Positions 12,978 through 21,639 are shown, counted from the first letter of the stretch. The stretch is DNA of 34,595 nucleotides from Actinomycetota bacterium (GCA_023481285.1 JAMCWL010000068.1:1-34595); one strand, 5' to 3'. Translations and numbers: made by a program. Notes: generated by a model from the sequence alone, not told the origin.

Positions 12978-15203
12978 ATGTTAGGTCTCAGCGGGATAAG
13001 CTTTTTGGCCATGGCCACGGGTGGGGCTTTCGAGTTCAACCTCACCAGCGTGGAGCAGCTCTCTCTCTGGAGCGTTGTCGTCGTCGCTCTCCTGGCTCTG
13101 GTCTACGGCGCTGTTCTAGCCGTGCAAATCCTCCGCAAGGAGAGGGGAACGGCAAACATGCAGAAAGTCGCCCTGGCCATCCAGGAGGGCGCAAACGCAT
13201 ACCTGAGGCGCCAGCTCACGACGGTAGCTTTTCTAGTAGTCATACTGGCGGCCGTAATCTTCGGGACGGCGTACAGCCTCGGCACGAACATCGCTGTCGG
13301 ACGCACCATCGCCTTCCTGATCGGCGCCGTCTTTTCGGCGGCGATCGGTTTCCTGGGGATGGGACTTGCCGTCCGGGCCAACCTGCGCACGGCGGCCGCT
13401 TCATTCAAGGGTTTCAACCAGGCGCTCTCTATCTCTTTCAGGAGCGGCGTAACCACCGGCATGTTCACGGTCGGCCTCGGTCTTCTTGGGCCTGCCGCCA
13501 TCCTCTTGATCTATGAGGGAGATGCGCCCGAGGTTCTCATCGGGCTTGGCTTTGGGGCCGCTCTCCTCGCTCTCCTGATGAGGGTTGGTGGAGGCATCTT
13601 CACCAAGGCGGCCGACGTCGGCGCCGACCTCGTCGGGAAGGTTGAGGCGGGCATTCCGGAAGACGACCCCCGCAACCCGGCGGTTATCGCCGATAACGTC
13701 GGCGATAATGTTGGAGACTGCGCCGGTATGGCGGCCGACCTCTTTGAATCTTATGAAGTGACTCTCGTCGGATCGATGATTCTGGGGTACGCCGTTTTAA
13801 AGTCCCCGATCGGAGTTCTCTTCCCACTCCTCGTGATGGCGGTAGGCGTCATCGCGTCGATCATTGGTAGCTGGTTCGTCCGCACGAAAAAACAGGATGC
13901 GCTGGGCGCGATGAACTTCGGTTTCGCTATCGCGGCCCTGATCGCGGCCGCAGCCGTCGCCAACCTCTCCTTCTACTTCATGGGTGCCCAGATGGAGGCT
14001 TTCTGGGCGACCGCATTCGGCCTGATACTTGCGGCGGTTATCCTGCTTGTGACCCAGTACTACACCGCGACCCAGTTCAAGCCGGTCAAAGAGATCGCTT
14101 TCTCGGCGCGATCAGGGCCGGCGACGACCATTCTGACGGGCATAGCGGTCGGCAAGGAGTCCACCGTGGTGGCGGTCGTTGCGATCGCGCTCGCCGTCAT
14201 GGGGGCCGTCTTTCTCTCCGACGGTGAGGCTGGGAAGGCGCTCTACTACGTGGCCCTCGCCGGGCTCGGGATACTTACGACGACCGGCATGATTGTTTCG
14301 ATGGACAACTTCGGGCCGGTGGCCGACAACGCGGGCGGCATCGTGGAGATGTCCCGCGATGGAAACGATGAAGCACAGGAGGTCATCGACAAGCTCGATG
14401 CGGTCGGCAACACGACGAAGGCGGTTACCAAAGGGCTGGCCATCGCTTCGGCGGTCATCGCCGCCATCTCCCTTTTCGGTTCGTTTATCGAGATCGCAGG
14501 CTTAAAGAACGGCATCCGTGTCGACGTTCCCCAGGTTTTCGTCGGTCTACTTATAGGCGCCGCCGTTCCCTTCCTCTTCAGCGCGCTCACCATCCGCGCG
14601 GTGGGCCGTGGGGCGACCGCCGTCGTCGAGGAAGTCCGCCGGCAGTTTCGCGAGATCAAAGGTATCATGGAGGGCACCGGCAAACCGGATTACGCGTCGA
14701 TCACCGACATCTGTACCAAGACGGCGCTTAAGGAGCTCATCGCCCCCGGCCTTCTCGCCGTTCTCATGCCGGTCGTCATCGGCTTCTCCTTAAAAGAGGC
14801 GGCCCTCGGCGGCTTCCTGGCGGGCGTTATCGTCACCGGGCAACTGCTTGCCGTCTACCTGTCGACCGCTGGCGGCGCCTGGGACAACGCGAAGAAGTGG
14901 ATCGAGGACGGCAATCTGGGCGGAAAGGGCTCGGACATCCATAAAGCAGCCGTCATAGGAGATACCGTCGGCGACCCGTTCAAAGATACATCCGGCCCGG
15001 CGCTGAACCCGCTTCTCAAGGTAATGAACCTGATATCCCTGCTCATCGTTCCGCTCGTCGTCAAGCCGGAGCTGGCAACGACCGGTTACTGGGTGGCCGC
15101 CGCGGCCTTGGCGATTGTGGTCGGGGCCGTCCTTCTTTCGAAGAGAGAAGCTCTGCCGGAGGTTGAGGCTGTACCGGAGAGACAGCCGGAGGTTGCTTCA
15201 TAG
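12978..15203 (+). CDS. hppA: K+-independent proton-pumping membrane pyrophosphatase
   Basis: 741 residues and about 16 membrane segments. It splits pyrophosphate and pumps protons. The substrate motif is complete: DVGADLVGKVEAGIPEDDPR followed by NPAVIADNVGDNVGDCAGMA, and a C-terminal KKWIEDGNLGGKGSDIHKAA with GDTVGDPFKDTSGPALNPL. The motif GNTTKAVTKG has Lys where K+-dependent enzymes have Ala, which marks the K+-independent H+-pumping subfamily. The start at ATG 12978 has GGGAGG four bases upstream. The ATG at 12966 is too close to its own purine-rich site. It lies 36 bases after the DtxR-family gene and ends before a strong terminator. Such pumps save energy from biosynthetic pyrophosphate in low-energy anaerobes. 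Confidence 0.95.
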   Translation: MLGLSGISFLAMATGGAFEFNLTSVEQLSLWSVVVVALLALVYGAVLAVQILRKERGTANMQKVALAIQEGANAYLRRQLTTVAFLVVILAAVIFGTAYSLGTNIAVGRTIAFLIGAVFSAAIGFLGMGLAVRANLRTAAASFKGFNQALSISFRSGVTTGMFTVGLGLLGPAAILLIYEGDAPEVLIGLGFGAALLALLMRVGGGIFTKAADVGADLVGKVEAGIPEDDPRNPAVIADNVGDNVGDCAGMAADLFESYEVTLVGSMILGYAVLKSPIGVLFPLLVMAVGVIASIIGSWFVRTKKQDALGAMNFGFAIAALIAAAAVANLSFYFMGAQMEAFWATAFGLILAAVILLVTQYYTATQFKPVKEIAFSARSGPATTILTGIAVGKESTVVAVVAIALAVMGAVFLSDGEAGKALYYVALAGLGILTTTGMIVSMDNFGPVADNAGGIVEMSRDGNDEAQEVIDKLDAVGNTTKAVTKGLAIASAVIAAISLFGSFIEIAGLKNGIRVDVPQVFVGLLIGAAVPFLFSALTIRAVGRGATAVVEEVRRQFREIKGIMEGTGKPDYASITDICTKTALKELIAPGLLAVLMPVVIGFSLKEAALGGFLAGVIVTGQLLAVYLSTAGGAWDNAKKWIEDGNLGGKGSDIHKAAVIGDTVGDPFKDTSGPALNPLLKVMNLISLLIVPLVVKPELATTGYWVAAAALAIVVGAVLLSKREALPEVEAVPERQPEVAS

Positions 15204-15224
15204 CTTTAGAAATAAAACGCCCAA

Positions 15225-15257
15225 AAAACGCCGTGGGAAAGCTCACGGCGTTTTGGT
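15225..15257. terminator. Bidirectional intrinsic terminator
   Basis: Perfect 11-bp stem AAAACGCCGTG / CACGGCGTTTT with an 8-base loop, T-rich on both strands. It ends hppA transcription and, from the other side, the convergent membrane gene whose stop is at 15258. Confidence 0.9.
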
Positions 15258-16478
15258 TTATTCAGACGCCTCTCGGCTGGTCAGGCGCCTGATGCTAAGT
15301 TTTAACACCGGTTCCTTGAGGGGGTTTGTCAGCCTCGCCCCGGCTCCAACCATCAGCCAGACGGCGGGCGAAACGACGATCGAACTACCATAAGCCACCG
15401 AAGCCACGGCGTAGCCCCCCACACCGCCGAGGACGCCGAGGATGAAAGCGCGCTCGACGTCGGATTTTTCAACCAGACTCGGCACACCCTGCATAAAAAA
15501 GGCCGCCACCAAGACGAGAAAGAGCAGAACGGATGCGGCACCCATTTTCATCAACTGGCCCGTCGCCGGCCCACCTACTCGCCCGACATCTCTGACGAGT
15601 TCTTTGGCGACCGCTGATTCGCTGGCAAGCTGTGCCTTCTCGACCTTCGGCCAACCTCCAAGCGGAGCTCTACCACCGACGAGGACCGCCACCAAGAGGA
15701 TGAAAACCATCAGAAGCGAAGTCGCGGCAATCGTCGAACTCCTATTGATGAGCGAGGGGACGAGAAGAAAACCGATGGCCATAGTGAAAAGCGCCAGGAC
15801 GGGTAGGGTTGTTATCGCATATATGCTAGCCGCAATGAGCGGGGGCACGAAGGCATACCGGCTGAGCCAGCTCCGTCGCACCATCACCTGAGCGGCCAAA
15901 AAAGGGAGGGCGAAAGAGATATAAAGGCCCATCTCGGCCCCATTGTTTGGCATCGGGGTCGGGCGACCTGCGCCTGCATAGCCTAGAGCGACTATCGCCA
16001 TTCTCGCGCCGTCGAGGATAACGGTCGTCGTCAGCAGGAACGAAGTGAGGACGAGGAGGCGCCGCCTGTCCCGACGAGAATCAACGAAGACATAGCCAAG
16101 ATAGGCCATGAGGGCAAGGAGAGCGCTATCGGCTAAACTTCCATTTATGAAGGAGGGATCAGCGGGTCCGAGCGGTGGCCGGGGGTTAAGCTTCGCCATT
16201 GCGAGCACCAGAAAGAAGAGTGCGGCCGGCAGAGCGAGGGTCGATCTCGGAATCCGAACCGCCCTCTCAACTACTGCAAGCCAAACTACGTGAAGGAGCG
16301 CGAGGAGCGAGAATGAGTAGAAGAGAGTTGGACCCACCGGTATCTTGAAATAGCCGATCATGGGGAAATAACTTAAGGTTGCGAGCGCCGTGATGAAGAC
16401 CAGCGTTCTCGCGACCGTCGATTCCAGGGAGGAAACGGTATAAACCTCATCGTCAAGACTAACTTGTCTGTTGGTCAT
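15258..16478 (-). CDS. Polytopic membrane protein, O-antigen ligase-like
   Basis: About 406 residues with some ten to twelve hydrophobic segments. A likely periplasmic loop holds GYAGAGRPTPMPNNGAEMGL, followed by YISFALPFLAAQVMVRR. The layout of many short membrane helices plus one loop after the middle resembles Wzy/O-antigen ligase-type proteins, which join or polymerise surface glycans, but the family motifs are weaker than in the gene at 23261. I place the start at ATG 16478 because AGGAAG lies just upstream. An in-frame ATG at 16526 has a poorer site. It runs against hppA and shares the terminator. It is the only minus-strand gene between the regulator/hppA pair and the lysA block. Confidence 0.65.
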   Translation of the reverse strand: MTNRQVSLDDEVYTVSSLESTVARTLVFITALATLSYFPMIGYFKIPVGPTLFYSFSLLALLHVVWLAVVERAVRIPRSTLALPAALFFLVLAMAKLNPRPPLGPADPSFINGSLADSALLALMAYLGYVFVDSRRDRRRLLVLTSFLLTTTVILDGARMAIVALGYAGAGRPTPMPNNGAEMGLYISFALPFLAAQVMVRRSWLSRYAFVPPLIAASIYAITTLPVLALFTMAIGFLLVPSLINRSSTIAATSLLMVFILLVAVLVGGRAPLGGWPKVEKAQLASESAVAKELVRDVGRVGGPATGQLMKMGAASVLLFLVLVAAFFMQGVPSLVEKSDVERAFILGVLGGVGGYAVASVAYGSSIVVSPAVWLMVGAGARLTNPLKEPVLKLSIRRLTSREASE

Positions 16479-16552
16479 AGCGCTTCCTAGCAAAAGCTCT
16501 CTTCGAGGTCTTATACATTGGCTCATATTCCCATAAAGCAGATTCTAGACAC

Positions 16553-16573
16553 TGGATACTGGATACTGGATAC
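16553..16573 (+). repeat. Heptamer array (TGGATAC)
   Basis: Three perfect copies of TGGATAC, followed by TAGAGAG. Confidence 0.85.
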
Positions 16574-16587
16574 TAGAGAGTGAAGAA

Positions 16588-16610
16588 GGGCACGCCAAAC
16601 GGCGTGCCCC
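16588..16610. repeat. REP-like single hairpin
   Basis: GGGCACGCC-aaac-GGCGTGCCCC, the first half of the bipartite element on its own. It is the last family member seen; none follows in the housekeeping part. Confidence 0.75.
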
Positions 16611-16720
16611 GACAGACCAATGCCGGATGCTCGTTATCAAGACCGCTTAGCTTGTTTCTTACCGACGAAGCCGGAATCCAAGGTAAGCCCAATTTCTGGA
16701 CTGCATCAAAAAGGGGTTAG

Positions 16721-17374
16721 ATGAAGCTCACGCAGATCATAGCCAGGGACCTTACCGACGCTTGGTTCCAGGCGATAGGCGCGGTCGTCAAGGATGGCTA
16801 TGAATATGTCATCGAGCGGGGGAGCTACGCCGGAACAAGGAGACGAGAGCTCGATTTCGTAACGATTAAGATCGAGCACCCGGGGACCAGACCCCTCGTT
16901 CCCGACATCCCGCCTCATCTCGGGCTGACGCCGCCGGTTTCTCAGGATTACGCCGAGGACTACCTTAGATATCTCATGACCTCGGAGAAGCAGGAGAATG
17001 AGCAGTACACCTACGGGGAATTCCTTGAGCCTCAAATCGCCGAGGTCATCAGGATGTATAAAGAGGAAGGTTACGAGACGAATCAGGCGTGCATGGCCGT
17101 CTGCGATCCGAAGAGTATATTTCTTGAAGATCCACCCTGTTTACGACAGATAGATAGCCGGGTGCGCTATGGAAAGCTTCATTTCGTCGTCTACTTCCGC
17201 AGTTGGGACCTGTGGGGCGGCTTTCCCGCGAATCTCGCCGGCATCCAGATGATGAAGGAGTATATCGCGGATGAAATAGGTGCGGGCGACGGTGAGATCA
17301 TCGCCTGCTCAAAGGGGCTCCATCTTTACGAGTACGCCTGGCCTCTGGCCAACATAAGGTTAGGGAAAAATTAA
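16721..17374 (+). CDS. thyA: Archaeal-type thymidylate synthase
   Basis: 217 residues from ATG 16721 with AAAGGGG upstream. Thymidylate synthases methylate dUMP to dTMP, and archaeal relatives may use other folates or act on dCMP-like substrates. The nucleophile is Cys140 in EDPPCLRQIDSR; the phosphate- and nucleotide-binding stretch is FVVYFRSWDLWGGFPANLAG (155-174), and IIACSKGLHLYEYAW follows. The protein is short compared with E. coli ThyA (264) and lacks its PCH motif. Its closest pattern is the archaeal (Methanothermobacter TysY-like) group. The stop overlaps the lysA ATG (TAATG), so the genes form an operon. Transfer from an archaeon or a deep lineage is possible. Confidence 0.85.
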   Translation: MKLTQIIARDLTDAWFQAIGAVVKDGYEYVIERGSYAGTRRRELDFVTIKIEHPGTRPLVPDIPPHLGLTPPVSQDYAEDYLRYLMTSEKQENEQYTYGEFLEPQIAEVIRMYKEEGYETNQACMAVCDPKSIFLEDPPCLRQIDSRVRYGKLHFVVYFRSWDLWGGFPANLAGIQMMKEYIADEIGAGDGEIIACSKGLHLYEYAWPLANIRLGKN

Positions 17375-18687
17375 TGTCGCATACTGTGCTTCCTATAACC
17401 GCTAAAGTTAATGGGAAAAACCACCTGGAAATCGGCGGTTGCGACTGCGTGGATCTCGCGAAAGAGTTCGGAACGCCCCTCTTCGTCATGGATGAAGAGC
17501 ATTTGAGGAGCCAGTGCCGAAGGTTCATCCGGGCGTTCTCCGGAGGGCCTGTCAGGACAGAGGTCATCTACGCGAGCAAAGCGTTTATTTCAGTCGCCAT
17601 GTGCCAGCTCGTTAATGAAGAAGGACTCTCCCTCGACGTCTCAAGCGGCGGAGAGCTCTATTTGGCGCTTGAGAGCGGCTTTCCGGCGGCGAAGGTTTTT
17701 ATGCACGGAAACAACAAGACGCCGGATGAGCTTAAGCTCGCCCTTGAAAAAGGCGTTGTCCACATCGTCGTCGACAGTTACGATGAGCTTTTCCTCCTCA
17801 ACAAGCTGGCTGGAAGTTTTGGCAAGCGCCAGAAAATACTCTTGAGGATCACGCCGGGCATCAAGCCGGACACGCACAGCTACGTCCAGACCGGCCAGGT
17901 CGATTCCAAGTTCGGTTTCGGCCTTCAAGACGGCATCGCTCTTGAGGCCGTGAAAACAGCGCTTTCCCTTTCCAACCTCGAACTTGATGGCATCCACGCC
18001 CACATCGGCAGCCAGATATTCGTACTTCACTCCTACGCCAAGGCGGTCGAGATAATCATGAGCTTTCTTGCCCAGGTTAAAGATGAAACGGGCGTCACGC
18101 TAGGCGTTTTCAACGCGGGAGGGGGTCTTGGTATAAAGTACAAGGTCGCCGACGAGCCGTCGACCATAGAGGAGTTCGCGTCGGTGATCCTTGGGGGAGT
18201 TGAGCGAGAGGCTACCAGGCTTGGGCTGCCGGTCCCGAAGGTCATGGTCGAACCCGGACGGGCCATCGTCGGAAACGCCGGCGTCACTCTCTATACGGTC
18301 GGGACGATCAAGGAGATCCCGGGAGTGCGCACCTACATTTCGGTGGATGGTGGGATGAGCGACAACATGCGACCCATGCTCTACGATGCGGTTTACGAAG
18401 CCTACCTTGCAAATCGAATGAGGGATAAAAAGACCGATATTGTTACAATCGCCGGAAAGCACTGCGAGACCGGGGACGTTCTGGTAAAAGATGCACTTCT
18501 GCCGGCGCCGGCGGTGGGCGACGTCCTGACGACGCTCGCCACCGGGGCGTACGGCTACGTAATGGCCAACAACTATAATAAGCAACCCAGACCGGCGGTA
18601 GTTTTAGTCGAAGATGGAAGCGCGAGGGTTATTATAGCCAGGGAAAGCTATGAAGATCTGGTGCGCCTGGAAAGACCACTTAGATAG
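17374..18687 (+). CDS. lysA: Diaminopimelate decarboxylase
   Basis: 437 residues. This PLP enzyme of the fold III class makes lysine from meso-diaminopimelate, the last step of lysine synthesis. PLP lysine is K69 in EVIYASKAFIS. Other landmarks are HIGSQIF, EPGRAIVGNAG and GKHCETGDVL (Cys of the second active-site loop), with YGYVMANNYNKQPRP near the end. Length is typical. It starts at the ATG that overlaps the thymidylate synthase stop and is followed by hom after a heptamer-filled gap. In Actinomycetota lysA-hom-thrC-thrB is the usual order. Its TAG stop runs into a heptamer array. Confidence 0.97.
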   Translation: MSHTVLPITAKVNGKNHLEIGGCDCVDLAKEFGTPLFVMDEEHLRSQCRRFIRAFSGGPVRTEVIYASKAFISVAMCQLVNEEGLSLDVSSGGELYLALESGFPAAKVFMHGNNKTPDELKLALEKGVVHIVVDSYDELFLLNKLAGSFGKRQKILLRITPGIKPDTHSYVQTGQVDSKFGFGLQDGIALEAVKTALSLSNLELDGIHAHIGSQIFVLHSYAKAVEIIMSFLAQVKDETGVTLGVFNAGGGLGIKYKVADEPSTIEEFASVILGGVEREATRLGLPVPKVMVEPGRAIVGNAGVTLYTVGTIKEIPGVRTYISVDGGMSDNMRPMLYDAVYEAYLANRMRDKKTDIVTIAGKHCETGDVLVKDALLPAPAVGDVLTTLATGAYGYVMANNYNKQPRPAVVLVEDGSARVIIARESYEDLVRLERPLR

Positions 18688-18755
18688 CTACTGGCCACTA
18701 GCTACTAGCTCAAGGCAATCAGCTAGAAGCTAGAAGCTAGAAGCTAGAAGCTAGT
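18686..18755 (+). repeat. Heptamer array (AGCTACT then AGCTAGA)
   Basis: Ten 7-bp units in register, from AGCTACT, GGCCACT, AGCTACT to four AGCTAGA units and AGCTAGT. It starts inside the TAG stop codon of lysA (18685-18687) and ends 50 bases before hom. Confidence 0.85.
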
Positions 18756-18805
18756 TTACCCCGATGTTATCATTAAAAGGTTGGTAATTCTTTAGAGGTG
18801 TACGA

Positions 18806-20101
18806 ATGCGAACTGTCAAAAGTGAGATCAGGGTCGGTCTTATCGGTCTTGGTACCGTCGGTTCCGGGGTCGTTGAGATTCTGAGCAAACATCAGGAGGA
18901 CTTCAGGACGAAAACAGGGGTGGATGTGGTCCTCGCCAAAGCCGCCGACCGGGATGAATCGAGGGCTCAGGCGCTGGGCCTGCCGGCTGAAATCGCCTGC
19001 GGCGACGCCTCACTTGTCATCGACGATCCGGATATCGACATCGTGATCGAGCTTGTCGGCGGTATAAACCCCGCCAAGGACTTCGTGCTGAGGGCGCTCA
19101 AATCGGGAAAAAACGTGGTCACGGCAAACAAGGCGCTCATGGCTACCCACGGCAAAGAGATCATGGAAGAGGCGGAGGCTGCCGGAGTCGATATAGCGTT
19201 CGAAGCTTCGGTCGGCGGGGGCATTCCGATAATCCATCCACTCAAGGAAAGCCTGGCGGCGAATGAGATTGAAAAGGTCATCGGCATAGTGAACGGGACG
19301 ACCAACTTCATCCTTTCGGAGATGGCCGAGCAGGGTATCCTATTCGAGGAAGCCCTGGCGGAGGCGCAGCGGCGTGGATACGCGGAGGCCGACCCGACGG
19401 CGGATGTAGATGGGCTCGACGCCGCGGCGAAGATAGCGATCCTCGCGTCAATAGCTTTCAATAGCCGGACCACCTCCGACAGGGTCTTCACCGAGGGAAT
19501 CCGAAAGATAACACCGAGCGATATTGCGTACGCGCGCGATATGGGATATGCGATCAAGCTCCTGGCCATCGCCGCCAGGACGGCGGAGGGCATTGACGTG
19601 AGGGTCCACCCGACGATGATACCTCTGGCGCATCCGCTGGCTTCGGTAAACGGCGTCTATAACGCCATCTACGTCGTCGGCGATTCCGTAGGAGACGTGA
19701 TGTTCTACGGCCAAGGAGCCGGAAGTCTACCGGCGGCCAGCGCGGTCGTCGGCGACGTGATCGACGTTGCGAGGCGCCTGGCCGTCGGAAATCCCAGGCT
19801 CATCGGGTGCACCTGCTTCTTCGATATTCCAATCAGAGACCATCTCGAGACGCGAACCAAACATTATGTGAGAATGAGGATCATCGATAAGCCGGGCGTT
19901 TTGGCGCAGATCGCAAAAACCTTCGGGGATAACGAGGTTTCAATCGAGAGCGTCATCCAGAAAGAGCCGAGTGAAGGGGGCGCAGAGCTGGTCTTCGTGA
20001 CCCATGTCGTCAAAGAGAAAAACCTTCAGAAGGCGCTCTCCGGCATAGAAAGGCTGGAGGTCGTGAACGAGATCGCCAACCATGTCCGGGTGGAGGGATA
20101 G
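18806..20101 (+). CDS. hom: Homoserine dehydrogenase
   Basis: 431 residues; reduces aspartate semialdehyde to homoserine, the branch point to threonine and methionine. NAD(P) site GLIGLGTVGSGVVEIL near residues 11-26, then ANKALMATHGKE, the catalytic-domain signature IVNGTTNFILSEMAEQG and YAEADPTADVDGLDAAAK, and a C-terminal ACT domain (about 352-431, VRMRIIDKPGVLAQIAKTFG) typical of threonine feedback control. AGAGGTG lies upstream of ATG 18806. The stop TAG is joined to thrC directly (TAGATG), so the two are translated as an operon. The length and the ACT domain fit the usual bacterial form. Confidence 0.97.
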   Translation: MRTVKSEIRVGLIGLGTVGSGVVEILSKHQEDFRTKTGVDVVLAKAADRDESRAQALGLPAEIACGDASLVIDDPDIDIVIELVGGINPAKDFVLRALKSGKNVVTANKALMATHGKEIMEEAEAAGVDIAFEASVGGGIPIIHPLKESLAANEIEKVIGIVNGTTNFILSEMAEQGILFEEALAEAQRRGYAEADPTADVDGLDAAAKIAILASIAFNSRTTSDRVFTEGIRKITPSDIAYARDMGYAIKLLAIAARTAEGIDVRVHPTMIPLAHPLASVNGVYNAIYVVGDSVGDVMFYGQGAGSLPAASAVVGDVIDVARRLAVGNPRLIGCTCFFDIPIRDHLETRTKHYVRMRIIDKPGVLAQIAKTFGDNEVSIESVIQKEPSEGGAELVFVTHVVKEKNLQKALSGIERLEVVNEIANHVRVEG

Positions 20102-21154
20102 ATGGCTCAAAAGGGCTTGATCGGAAGGTATCGGGAGTACCTTCCGGTCTCGTCAAGCACTCCAGTCATAACGCTTTTGGAGGGCGACACCCCCCTCATT
20201 CCGGCCAGGGCGCTCTCGACGGAGCTTGGTCTTGCCGTCTACCTGAAGTATGAAGGGCTTAACCCGACGGGCTCTTTCAAGGACCGCGGCATGACGTTGG
20301 CGATATCAAAAGCTTTCGAAGAGGGATCGACCGCCGTGATGTGCGCCTCGACGGGCAATACGTCCGCTTCGGCGGCGGCCTACGCGGCCAGGGCCGAGAT
20401 GGATTGCGTTGTCATAATTCCAGGCGGCAGAATAGCTCTCGGCAAGCTCTCCCAGGCCCTCATGCATGGGGCGAAGGTAATTGCGGTCGACGGCAACTTT
20501 GACGCCGCCTTGAAGATCGTTCGTGAACTAACCGAGATTCACCCGATCACGCTCGTTAACTCTCTCAACCCTTATCGCATTGAAGGTCAGAAGACTGGCG
20601 CTTTTGAGATCTGCGATTCGCTTGGAAGAGCTCCGGACTACCTCGCGATTCCCGTTGGAAACGCCGGAAACATCACCGCCTACTGGCGGGGGTTCCGTGA
20701 GTATTGCGAGAAACGCAAGGTTGAGGGACGGCCGAAGATGATCGGTTTTCAGGCGGCCGGAGCGGCCCCGATAGTTCTGGGGCAGCCGGTTGAAAATCCG
20801 GAAACCATCGCAACCGCCATCCGTATCGGCAATCCGGCGCGCTGGAAAGAGGCGGAGGCCGCCGCCAAGGATTCGGGTGGAGCCATCGACATGGTCACCG
20901 ACGAAGAGATACTCGACGCCTACAAGTTTCTTGCATCAAGCGAGGGCGTTTTCTGCGAGCCGGCTTCGGCGGCTTCCGTCGCGGGCTTGAGAAAGTTCAA
21001 GAAAGAGGGCAAGATAGCTGAGGGTTCGCTCGTCGTCTGCGTGCTTACCGGACACGGCCTCAAGGACCCGGATACGGCCATCAAGATGGGAGAGGCCGTC
21101 ATCGAGAGCGAAGCAACCGCCGAAGCGGTCGAAAAAATCATTAAGGATCGGTAA
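20102..21154 (+). CDS. thrC: Threonine synthase
   Basis: 350 residues; a PLP enzyme that turns phosphohomoserine into threonine. PLP lysine is K60 in [13 protein letters not shown]. Also present are [17 protein letters not shown] and the phosphate-binding glycine turn [10 protein letters not shown]. The compact length is that of the short thermophile/actinobacterial type (class II-like lengths are over 450). Start ATG with GGAGGG upstream, zero bases after the hom stop. The downstream gap holds a heptamer array and a terminator, so hom-thrC form a unit separate from thrB. Confidence 0.97.
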   Translation: MAQKGLIGRYREYLPVSSSTPVITLLEGDTPLIPARALSTELGLAVYLKYEGLNPTGSFKDRGMTLAISKAFEEGSTAVMCASTGNTSASAAAYAARAEMDCVVIIPGGRIALGKLSQALMHGAKVIAVDGNFDAALKIVRELTEIHPITLVNSLNPYRIEGQKTGAFEICDSLGRAPDYLAIPVGNAGNITAYWRGFREYCEKRKVEGRPKMIGFQAAGAAPIVLGQPVENPETIATAIRIGNPARWKEAEAAAKDSGGAIDMVTDEEILDAYKFLASSEGVFCEPASAASVAGLRKFKKEGKIAEGSLVVCVLTGHGLKDPDTAIKMGEAVIESEATAEAVEKIIKDR

Positions 21155-21230
21155 TTAGTAATTGGTGCTTCGTTGCTTAAATCTATCAGACACCCTGTTG
21201 GAACCTCGAGGTAGCGCAACAGATGCCTTT

Positions 21231-21262
21231 AGCTGATAGCTGATAGCTGACGGCTGATAGCT
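21231..21262 (+). repeat. Heptamer array (AGCTGAT)
   Basis: Units AGCTGAT, AGCTGAT, AGCTGAC, GGCTGAT and AGCT. Bases 21232-21262 are the exact reverse complement of 11829-11859. Confidence 0.85.
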
Positions 21263-21272
21263 TAATTTAAAG

Positions 21273-21310
21273 AAGCAGCTCGCGCTCTGGCGCTGGCTGC
21301 TTTTTCTTTT
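21273..21310 (+). terminator. Intrinsic terminator after thrC
   Basis: AAGCAGC / GCTGCTT stem with a GCGC-tctg-GCGC inner stem, followed by TTTTTCTTTT. It closes the hom-thrC unit. Confidence 0.85.
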
Positions 21311-21438
21311 AGCTGGTGCATATTATTGACTCTTTTTAGGTAGATATTATCGGCAAGCCACTGGGAGTGGGGTTCTGACCGCCATTTGGAGGGCAGGGCT
21401 GTGAGCGGAGAATACTTGGGTCAAAGGAGGGGTTTGCC

Positions 21439-21621
21439 GTGTCGATGGATTTCAAATGTGAAAGGTGTGGACACAAGGGCGGGTTTCGACGGAGGGGTAT
21501 AGCCGGCGCTGAAATTCCAATACTTTTCCTGACCTTTGTTATTCCAGGGCTTTACCTATTACTCTATTTTCTTAGTAGGCCGGGACTGGTATGTTCGGAC
21601 TGCGGGCATTTTTCGAAATAA
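21439..21621 (+). CDS. Small zinc-ribbon membrane protein
   Basis: 60 residues from GTG 21439 with AAAGGAGG eight bases upstream, one of the best ribosome sites in the window. CERCGHKGG near residue 8 and CSDCGHFSK at the end give two CxxC pairs that could hold one zinc ion. Between them is a hydrophobic stretch (IPILFLTFVIPGLYLLLYFL, about 27-46) that would cross the membrane once or form a hairpin. Similar zinc-ribbon-plus-membrane arrangements occur in many small unknown proteins. It lies between the thrC terminator and a convergent gene. No function is assigned. Confidence 0.75.
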   Translation: MSMDFKCERCGHKGGFRRRGIAGAEIPILFLTFVIPGLYLLLYFLSRPGLVCSDCGHFSK

Positions 21622-21639
21622 TATATGTTAGACAAGCCC

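Noticed and set aside
18686-18755. CRISPR or phage attachment site
   Set aside because: The array is a simple 7-bp repeat without spacers. No integrase or phage gene is near.
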